Source: Zopfochytrium polystomum
Lineage: Eukaryota; Chytridiomycota; Chytridiomycetes; Chytridiales; Chytridiaceae
Length of the DNA: 64,000 nucleotides
Reading direction: 5' to 3'
Assembly (NCBI GenBank): GCA_025765615.1
Contig: JAIVFJ010000136.1
Span: 109,501-173,500 of the forward strand
In this document: positions 57,401 to 64,000 of the stretch, piece after piece
How the letters are laid out: each line of letters opens with the position of its first letter
How positions within the stretch are numbered: the stretch's first letter is position 1
Made by a program: the position numbers and the translations under genes
The notes under the pieces: model-generated
What the model saw: only the letters and a program-made list of their open reading frames with translations
What the model was told of the DNA's origin: nothing
The model's database searches: none

Positions 57401-59465
57401 ATTCACTCGAAGAGACAGATCTCATGGTCCAGGTCAGTCCATGAGCAGAAGGGAAACTCTTTCGGAAGGCATCAGTATAGCCAGATGCTAAGAATCTGTC
57501 GAGCCATTGTCTTTCTTCAGCCAAAAGGCCAGGAAACGTAGCGTTGTACTTTTTCAGTGTAAAACGCAAGGAATGATCAACATCAAGGTCAGTGTGTGCG
57601 ATGTTCAGATCTCCAGCAACAATGACAGTAAAGCCTTGTAGTTGGAGCGCAGAGCAGTTTCGTGTGATGTCTTCAAGGAAAATCATCTTGTAAGGATGGC
57701 GGGTGCCAGTTTCATCAGCAAACGAACTTGGAGCATAAACGTTCACAATTGCAAATGGCCCCACAAGAAGAACAGCAACACGTCCCTCTCGGGTGTGTTG
57801 GGGGTCTCCTAAATAGGTGAATTCTTTGCCGTTCAACTCAGAACGGTAGAATATTGCAACTCCACTTATTCCGGTTCGGGGATCGCAAAGCAAAAGCTTC
57901 CATCCCTTGATCTGGGAAAGTTGATCAACAAGTTTCTGGCGCTTAGCACCAAGACGTGTTTCTTGCAAACAAACAATACAAGAGGATTGTGAGTTGAGGT
58001 AAGACTCAAATCGTTTGGCAGGGTCAGTTTCTTGAGCAAAAGTGACACCGGATTTGTGAGCAACCTTAAGCCAGGAGTTCAGTCCGTTAATATTCCATGA
58101 GGAAATACTGAAGGACGGTTTCCACTTAGGTCGTTCAAAAACTTCTGCTTTCGCAGGTTCGCGTCGCCGTATGAGATGATGGCGGAGGAGATCCTTTCGA
58201 ACCTCTGGGTCAAAGAGAGATATTTCTCGAGGAGGCCCTTCATTGTCTGAATCCAACGCATTGGTTTCAGATTCAAAGTCCACATCAGTAGCAGTGGCTA
58301 CCTCTTTTTTCGCTTTGTCCTTACTTGTTACAGTAAAGATCGCGTTTTCAACAGGGGACATTTCTGTCTGTGTTGCAGCATCTTCAGAGAACAGGAAGCG
58401 CTTCTCTTTCCTTGCAGTGGGTCCAAGGAAAACACGGGAGAGGGCGTCTGCAACGATGTTCTGTTTGCCTGAGACATGGACAAGCTCGATGTCGTAGTCA
58501 GAAAGTGCATAGGCCCATCGTCCAAAACGGCCAGTCAGAGGTCCTTTCTTGAACAGTTGAAGGAGAGGAGCGTGATCAGTCTCAATAATCACAGAGCGGT
58601 TGAAGATATATCGTTCAAAGGTGTCGACAGCCCATACAACTGCGAGTCCTTCGCGATCGTGAGTCCAATAACGCGTTTCCGCATCATTTAAAACTCTTGA
58701 AGCGAATCCAACAGGTTTCCGTTTCTCGCGGTTGTGGGGGTCATCAGGGTCAACTATGTAGAGTGCAGCGCCAAGGGCATAACCAGAGGCATCACATTCT
58801 ATTAATAGCTTGTCATTAGCAGTTGGGGTCACGAGTTTGATGTCGCATTGAAGCTCTTTTCTCAAGAGGTTAAAGGCATCTTCCTGTTGAGATCCCCACA
58901 GAAATGGGTTCTTTCCAGAAAGAAGGTTATATAGCGGTTTTGCTTTATCAGAGAAAGCCTGAATGAAGCGCTTGAAGTAGTTTGCAAAACCGAGGAACTG
59001 CTGTAGCTGGTTGAGCGTTTTGGGCATTGGGTACTGGTCCAACTGAACAATCTTGGTTGGATCCTTGCGGAGTCCTTCTTTCGAGATTCGGTGGCCCAGG
59101 AACGGGAGGTCCAGATGAAAGAGATTACACTTAGAGGGTTTCAGCTTAAGGTTGTACTCGCTGAAGCGGGAGAAAACACTCTCGAGGTGCGCAAAGTGCT
59201 CGTCGACGGAGTTGGAGTAAACTACAACATCGTCAACATAAACCATGCAATATAACCACTTAATTCCAGCAAGAAACGTGGTCCATAGCTCTCTGAAAGG
59301 TTGGAGGGCTGTTACAGAGTCCAAAGGGCATAACATTGAACTCATGGAGTCCTTGCGAGGAGATAAAAGCAGTCTTGTGACGGTCTTCCTCAGCGACAGG
59401 GATTTGCCAGAATCCACTAAGTAAATCCATAGCACTGAACACATATTTGTTACTAATTGCATCAA
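54465..59465 (-). CDS. Pol, copy 2: RT end, RNase H, EEP endonuclease, integrase, chromodomain
   Basis: 1,666-codon frame. The first ~65 codons are out of register because of an extra A near 59,275; after that it reads true: YVDD of RT, RNase H (ECDASG, DREGLA, ETDHAP, VADALS), EEP endonuclease (57,255-58,115), integrase H2C2 finger (HDDLLSGHLG...CETCQ, about 56,740-56,860), DDE core (VDFAGPF, HSDRGQPF, AVERY), an unassigned insert (about 55,400-56,090), the GPY/F module (RWVGPVRVI, about 55,145-55,172) and a C-terminal chromodomain (54,685-54,840). The protein copies, processes and inserts the element; the chromodomain should direct it to modified histones. Stop codon 65 bp before the LTR. 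Confidence 0.95.
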   Translation of the reverse strand: MMQLVTNMCSVLWIYLVDSGKSLSLRKTVTRLLLSPRKDSMSSMLCPLDSVTALQPFRELWTTFLAGIKWLYCMVYVDDVVVYSNSVDEHFAHLESVFSRFSEYNLKLKPSKCNLFHLDLPFLGHRISKEGLRKDPTKIVQLDQYPMPKTLNQLQQFLGFANYFKRFIQAFSDKAKPLYNLLSGKNPFLWGSQQEDAFNLLRKELQCDIKLVTPTANDKLLIECDASGYALGAALYIVDPDDPHNREKRKPVGFASRVLNDAETRYWTHDREGLAVVWAVDTFERYIFNRSVIIETDHAPLLQLFKKGPLTGRFGRWAYALSDYDIELVHVSGKQNIVADALSRVFLGPTARKEKRFLFSEDAATQTEMSPVENAIFTVTSKDKAKKEVATATDVDFESETNALDSDNEGPPREISLFDPEVRKDLLRHHLIRRREPAKAEVFERPKWKPSFSISSWNINGLNSWLKVAHKSGVTFAQETDPAKRFESYLNSQSSCIVCLQETRLGAKRQKLVDQLSQIKGWKLLLCDPRTGISGVAIFYRSELNGKEFTYLGDPQHTREGRVAVLLVGPFAIVNVYAPSSFADETGTRHPYKMIFLEDITRNCSALQLQGFTVIVAGDLNIAHTDLDVDHSLRFTLKKYNATFPGLLAEERQWLDRFLASGYTDAFRKSFPSAHGLTWTMRSVSSSEWVPLLRIDYFLVSADIDPSQYSVQVHNEIPAADGLPVSDHYCIEFLSNLGDLLPAVPTEQETETAVSPLDTAPVTPELVVTPEALLESFHSEVQVLDNPRALSYLQNKDEYFGPILRFRKDGILPDGVSLRTMTTRAAMMVIRHGVLHAVRDSYSFMMKRTPLRLAICIPDNLRRNVLKLVHDDLLSGHLGARKVFDTLAERFYWPTMGRDLRNHIASCETCQKSKPAPSRSGVLHPVPIGMYPWERISVDFAGPFKKTTEGYQYIMVVIDYFTRWVEAVPVTDITAETAARVLVEQVFCRHGIPVFRHSDRGQPFSSELFAALCKALGTKKTFSSPRCAVERYIKTLKTTLRSFIDQSSHDDWPTVLPYALFAYRTHVHPLTGETPFFLMHGRDCRLPIDMFSGVDRDDPLSTEEKALLPEEEDAEPDSTTLLLGDNVFLAQSFEFKPPVVNTPETLTTTAVYSKKALPLFSSEPLPSSPQLRIVFMRTTNPRLSFRQYLPMKLWPFPTEYPVHEVLSEFISRYSIDVLYIFHERPPAIPGRRPEHLKFPTFLRNSLNPGGMTTSLAASQVFTDRSACYVYGPRHLICPEHLLKSVAVTEFKRGLTVLSRNGELVYLFANKTGHQITLNLFTPPSLETLALALPLWAGASAPLLFELPSTDLSETMSSELILTEPYIAEVIDKLTAAQNIVMTRAKQNQELLHLASLEKDKEAHKIQLGQRAWLSVPLDNPGKLNDKNRSLLFRWVGPVRVIAITGKDSEAQYTIVEAFPGNQIVTRTVHVSRLRPYTERAPADFAEEAADLAGATYDEELEKWQTAKKRYRQPSSKTTMAPGIHPEFVRRYFEPEDDEEDPADIEYEIERIKSHTFDGEKYMYLTKWLGYSSKHDWNQLEEDLHPKAIQDYWALVKENDPDEFQRRTEFIANRPSKRSNAPGPKNTSPATRAETPVKPMNTTKKLIPVNPPPATGTRRSLRLQKSK
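54685..54840 (-). other. Chromodomain at the integrase C-terminus
   Basis: About 50 residues: YEIERIKSHTFDGEKYMYLT, then KWLGYSSKHDWNQLEEDL and an amphipathic helix. The aromatic-cage-like Y, W and Y/W positions and the KW.GY....NTWE-like block fit chromoviral chromodomains, which bind methylated histone H3. Confidence 0.88.
55400..56090 (-). other. Unassigned accessory segment 2 (insert in integrase C-terminal region)
   Basis: About 220 residues between the integrase core (ending GRDCRLPIDMFSG) and the GPY/F module, where other chromoviruses have a short helical linker. Landmarks in order are VFMRTT (about 55,935), a block ending VLYIFHE (about 55,800-55,820) and ASQVFTD (about 55,680). They parallel VFMNTS, TLILPHD and AHVFTD of accessory segment 1. 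No family recognised. Confidence 0.5.
57255..58115 (-). other. EEP (ExoIII/APE-like) endonuclease domain in Pol, copy 2
   Basis: Same domain as 193-1,053, here inside an uninterrupted frame running from RNase H into integrase, which shows it is a real polyprotein part. All motifs are intact: WNINGL at 58,080-58,097 and SDHYCIEF at 57,268-57,290. Confidence 0.93.
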
Positions 59466-61697
59466 AGACTTCCTCTATTCGCGGGAGCGGATATCGGTCT
59501 TTGATGGTGATTTCGTTAACCTTTCGAAAGTCAGCACAGAAACGCCAAGAACCGTCGGGTTTCTTTGCAAGCACGACAGGGGCAGCAAAAGGTGACTTGC
59601 TTTCACGAATCACATTTGCTTCCTTCATTTTTGGATATGTTCACGTAACACTTCGGTTTCTGCCAAGGCCCTCAGGGTAAGGGTTACTTGCAGGAATCCG
59701 TGCACCTTCTTGGAGTTGAATGGTGTGTGGTGGTGGGAACTTTGTTCCAGTAATCTTACCAGGTCGGAAGATGTCAATATAGCGGTATACCAATTCTTTG
59801 AGGCGAGCCACAACATCTTTGCCAAAAGCTTCGTTAATGTGGTCCGTTTTCAGTTTAGCCCAGATTTCGTCGTCGGTCATCTGGGACTCAGGTGGGAGAT
59901 ATTCGAGCTTATCCCCATGTGTTGTGTCACGTCGGGGCATATCAGCTACAGGTTGAGGCCTGAGCTTCAATGGCATCTTCATTCAACAAGTGTTTCTTCA
60001 GAACCTGATTCAAAAATGCGCTCTATTTTAGCCATCTCTTCAAAAGAGGGTGGTATAATAGAATCAGGGAAGATTTCAACAGAGCCTTGCGTGGTGTATT
60101 GTTGTCCAGCTTCAGGAAAACGAGGGTAGAACGAGGTATGTGAACTATCCAGGTCGTTCAAAGCAGGAGAGAAAAGACTCTGTGTCAGTTGGATTATGAC
60201 AGTGCACAACATTGGAGCATTGTCATAAGGTGCTCAGGTTCATCATGTAGTGTGTCAGGGCACATTAATGATATGCGACTCAGGATCTGGTGGTACATCA
60301 ATAAAGTGCGCAACACAATTGCCTTTTCGTAAGGAAACAGGTGTATCACGCAAGTTCCATCAAAGGAATGGTGAATATCTTTGGGTTGCCATCTTCGTTA
60401 TGAAGGTCAGCAGCAGTAAATATGGATCCAGGGAAATGTATCTGTTTGTCCATCAGAGATCCAACTGGTACAGCGTGTACTGTTGATTCCCTGAATTGGA
60501 GCGGCTCTCGTAGTCGTACTTTTACAGCAATGACTGCATTTTGGATCAAGGACAATCTTTTCTGCCACTACGAGGTCAATAATGTCACTTGGCACTAATT
60601 CTGCGCTCATGGACTCAGGAATTCGTTGGTAAGACAACAAAGGGGTCTTAAACCAGCAGTCTTCTCCACGCGGCGTAGTGGCTTCCCACATAATCGCCTG
60701 GTGTTTGAAGGAGATGATTGTGTTGAAGGCCTGCATAGTCGGAGTTCCAATGATGACAGGTTTTGGGCAGTGGCTCATAACTGAAAATCGCAGCCATTTA
60801 CCCACATGCGCCAGAGTGTCCAAAATTAACTTTCAGATACACGTATCCAAGAACTGGTACATGTCCTCCAATTCCTCTGTTCATTACAGGGCGAGAGAGT
60901 GGTTGGATGACAGGCATTTTCGGCAAAGTACTCAGAAAAGAGGTGGTCACAACATTGTGACTTGAGCCAGAATCAATAAGACAGTCTGATACTTTGCTTC
61001 CGTGCACCCACATGGCAGCACGGGCAATAGTTGAGGCTGTTTTATCAAAAGCAACATACGAATCAGGATATTCAGGAGCAACATAAACAAGAACTTTGTT
61101 GCTGAAACGGACTTGTTTTGTTTCTCCTGGCGGTAAGCCAGAATTTGATTTGCAATCTTTGTTGTTGAGCTCGTCAAATTCGACGAGGGGAGGTTGCAAA
61201 ATTATGTCTTCAACTCTGCTGTTCGGTTCTGTCACAGACATGACAGAGCCTCCCGGGGGGTTGAAAATGGAGGGGGTACTTGAAGAGGTACTCCAGCCAG
61301 AAGTATCTGAGGCAGGCGAGAGGGTCTCACCGTCATCATTTGCCAGAGGAGCTGGAGCAGCAGGGGGCGTTTGTGGGGGAATCGGTTTCCCAAAGAACAC
61401 GCGGAGTCCCGAAGGTCGGGACAGTTGTTGCATTCGCATCGAACGCGCGAGCGAAGGTGGAATGTGAGGTAAGGGTGGACATATAGATTCAACACAGCGC
61501 AAATGGCCATGTATCTTCTTATATTTGGACTTACTACTCACAAATTCACGAAACGCTTTAGAGCGTGGAGGAACAATCATGTACGCCTTACACGTCCATT
61601 TACCATCAGGTGTTGGAAAGAATAAGTACGGGAGATTGCTCTGGGCCGTTGATGAGGATGTTGCAGGAAAGTAGTGTGCAATCCATTTTGGAGTCAT
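59260..61697 (-). pseudogene. Pol, copy 2: RT N-terminal half and protease region (frame broken)
   Basis: Corresponds to 2,200-4,650 of copy 1, where a single frame exists. Here it is split: 59,260-59,628 (RT up to FQRAMDHV), 59,641-59,982, 60,407-60,823 and 60,798-61,697 (protease with DCLIDSGSSHN). The breaks are single-base insertions or deletions, many in homopolymers (for example near 59,630, 59,952, 60,165, 60,213, 60,358, 60,530 and 60,800). Either a decayed copy or consensus errors. Confidence 0.8.
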
Positions 61698-61699
61698 TC

Positions 61700-64000
61700 C
61701 AAGTGGGTCAGTGAAGACTGTGCAAGGGTAATGACAGCAGTGGGATCGCGTTCTTTTAATTCAGAGCGGCAGCAGAACGTCATGTGGAAGAATGAGGGTC
61801 AAGTCCACATTAGGTAGCGCAGCACGAAAGTTTCAATATGGCGAGGGTCAACAGCTTGGAAACCCAAACCAAATGAGAGGTATTCATGAAAACATTACGA
61901 AACATAACTTCAAGAATCGATGTATTTTGGTAATGTGTGAGATGGGTCAACAAATTCAGGTCCAATACCAAAGGTAAGGTGTTTAGCTCCCACAGCAGCA
62001 AAAAGGGAGTTAAGAGCCATAAAAAAATGATGATTCAAACTAAAAATATTGAACGTAGTTCGATCCTTCTTGAAATCAAACAGCAGGGGCTCCTTGGTTG
62101 AGTCTGAAGAGTTGATTAGAGAAGGAAGGGGGCAAAGAGGGGGTCATACCTCGTTGCAATGAGCGCATCAATTTCTGCAGCATGGGGGGCATTCCTCACG
62201 GAAATGTCCAGGTTGCTGACAGCGGTGGCAGAGGAGCGTGGACCGGTCGCGATAGGCGGAACGGGCACGTCGGTCATCACGACGAGGGTCGATAGGACGG
62301 GAAGCATCAGGGTAGCGGGAGTCATCACGTCGGTCATTATCACGGTGGAAATCCTGGCGCTTGTTGTCACGGCGAGAAGGAGTGACAGGTTGTTGGATAA
62401 AACTATCAAAAGTTTCACCAACAATAGGTGCGACGGGGTGAAGAACCACGAGAGTCCAGATAATCATGGCTGTTGTGGCGGTCACGGTCACGGTCACGTC
62501 CAGATTGAAGGCGAAGAGCGAGAGTTGTTTGCCAGATGCAAGACGGTTGGCAACATCCTGGGGTGTGATGGGCCTCATCAAGATACATTCGTGCAGGACC
62601 AGCAGCTGTCGGAATATGGTCGCCGCTAATCTGAGCGCGCAGGAGCTCGTTGGTGCATTGAACTAACAAGCTGAATTTTCAGTGCACGATCCTCAAATGG
62701 CGTTTTGAGGTGTTTGTTCAACAGTTGGAGGTGGGTAAGCGCTGTTGTTGGGGAGCTGAACCACGTTTTCAGACCACTTAAAGTTGAGACCAGGTCTGGA
62801 GGATCTTGTCCTCCGTGTTGGCACCAAAGAAGAAAAGAGTCGAACTTGGCCAGGAATACAGGCCATGTGAGGCTGCTGACCAGAAGGGAGGGAGTTGAAG
62901 AAGTTCAAACCCTCCTGAGTCTCAAAGTTCTTGGATGAAAAGTTCTCCAAGAAGAAGGAACCATCATCCAGGTAAACAGGTCCACGATCACCAACTGTTT
63001 CAGCAACAAGATTAGTGTAGGCCTTAATCAGCGCCATCCGAAAGCTGAGAATCTCAGGGATGTTGTTCTGTGGATGTGAAGCCTTGAGCGGAGGGATGGC
63101 ATTTGCATGGCGAAATGCCTTCACTTCGTCAGTCGCAAAACGAGGGTTACGGCCAGTCGTTGGAAGCTCATCGTCAGGAATGGCAGAGGTTTCTCTTCGA
63201 GAGGGCCGTCGGGAGTCGCGAGAAGAACGGTTGGCCAAACGCACAGGTGCAACTGGAGCAGGAGTCCAAGACGTTTGAGCAAAGCTTGTCCCAGTGGGCG
63301 GAACACTCTGCAGAGGAGCGAACAGGCCAGTGGGAGGAGTCAATCCGCGGGGAGGCCCAACGGAGTTGCTAGAGGGAGCACCTCTAGCTGGAACGACTGA
63401 CTCGGTAAGACCGTACTAGCCGAAGCAGACGGTAGCGGCGGGGCAGATGTGAATCTGCGGCGCGGCGTAACAAAGACAAACCGGTTGGTGGGGGAGGTAA
63501 TACCACCAGGTGCGAGCAGGATATCCATTGTCCATGGAAGCTGTTCCACAGAGTTGTCCGAACGAGGGGGAAGACGGGCACGCTGGAGTATAAGAGCTTC
63601 CCCAGGTGAATGAGGGGGAAATACACTATTGTTGACAACAAACAGGCCATTCAGGAAGTCGAAGTCCAGAGCGGATGGTCCAGTCGAAAATACGCATGAG
63701 GCGCAGGAACAGAGCGCCTTGTGTACTCAGGATGAATTCGCAAAGCAATGTGGACGAGGTAGGCCAGGCAACATCCAATGCAAGGCTGTGTCGGCGAATC
63801 TCTCGACCTTGGGAATGCAAAGTGAGGTTGGGAGCCTGATTATAGTCCATCGTTAAATGCCGAAGGATAGAGGCAGCCCAGAAAGGAGTCCAAGGAGGGA
63901 AGGTACCGCCAAGGTCAGTGTTTGTACCATCGCAGAAGAGCGTGATAGGGCAACGAATCAAGCTCGACGTCAAAGCAGTTAGAAGCCATTTCATCATCTG
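61700..64000 (-). pseudogene. Gag, copy 2 (frame broken, cut by window end)
   Basis: Capsid-like block intact in 62,693-63,343 (MALIKAYTNLVAETVGDRG), including a stretch frameshifted in copy 1. The Arg/Asp-rich region and zinc-knuckle half (LLCHRCQQPGHFREEC, about 62,190-62,240) are in broken frames. The N-terminal globular region continues past the window edge. Confidence 0.78.

Larger units (their letters stand above)
52258..64000 (-). mobile_element. Ty3/gypsy chromovirus, copy 2 (3' part; 5' part lies right of the window)
   Basis: Minus-strand element with 3' LTR, polypurine tract, a pol frame of more than 1,600 codons carrying the RT end, RNase H, EEP endonuclease, integrase, GPY/F and chromodomain, then RT, protease and gag regions broken by frequent single-base indels. 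The window ends inside gag, at the point matching about 6,930 of copy 1. Confidence 0.93.

Overview
The window looks like a gene-dense piece of a fungal nuclear chromosome, about 38 kb of host genes held between two copies of one very large LTR retrotransposon. Evidence for a fungus: short GT-AG introns throughout, a Zn2Cys6 transcription factor, a Vrg4-type GDP-mannose transporter, an Mpp10 homologue, and a chromodomain Ty3/gypsy element. An early-diverging (for example chytrid-like) fungus is my guess from overall gene style; nothing in the window proves it.

Left flank (1-13,004): the 5' part of a minus-strand Ty3/gypsy chromovirus with a 2,143-bp LTR (10,862-13,004), a long leader, an extra Ala-rich ORF upstream of gag, a large gag, and pol up to the middle. 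Right flank (52,258-64,000): a second minus-strand copy with its 3' LTR (52,258-54,400) and the pol 3' half. The two partial copies together imply an element of about 17.8 kb. Its Pol order is protease, RT, RNase H, a complete exonuclease III/APE-like (EEP) endonuclease, integrase, GPY/F module, chromodomain. The EEP domain between RNase H and integrase is foreign to ordinary Ty3/gypsy elements and is the strongest candidate here for something undescribed. Two unassigned accessory segments (between zinc knuckle and protease, and inside the integrase C-terminal region) share ordered motifs and may be related.

Next to the left LTR lies a 3.2-kb segment with ~118-bp terminal inverted repeats (13,011-16,198). 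A third copy of the same terminal repeat lies 124 bp from the right LTR (52,016-52,133).

Host genes in order: Zn2Cys6 regulator (-), MPP10 (-), GDP-mannose transporter (+), RasGEF (+), SAR1 (+), a GPI-like repeat surface protein (+), RPS18 (+), L-type lectin cargo receptor (-), an unassigned tentative gene (-), a long SDR (+), membrane dipeptidase (+), HRD1 (-), a 67-residue protein (+) and a fasciclin membrane protein (-). Several act in the secretory pathway: SAR1 builds COPII vesicles, the lectin sorts glycoproteins, Vrg4 feeds GDP-mannose to Golgi glycosylation, HRD1 removes misfolded ER proteins, and three products look like surface or secreted proteins. I see no evidence that this grouping is more than neighbourhood.

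Caution: the internal part of the right retroelement (about 59.6-64 kb) differs from the left copy by frequent single-base indels, often in homopolymers, while the two LTRs differ by one substitution over the parts I could compare. That looks more like consensus error than old decay, so breaks in the gag/protease region should be treated as provisional.
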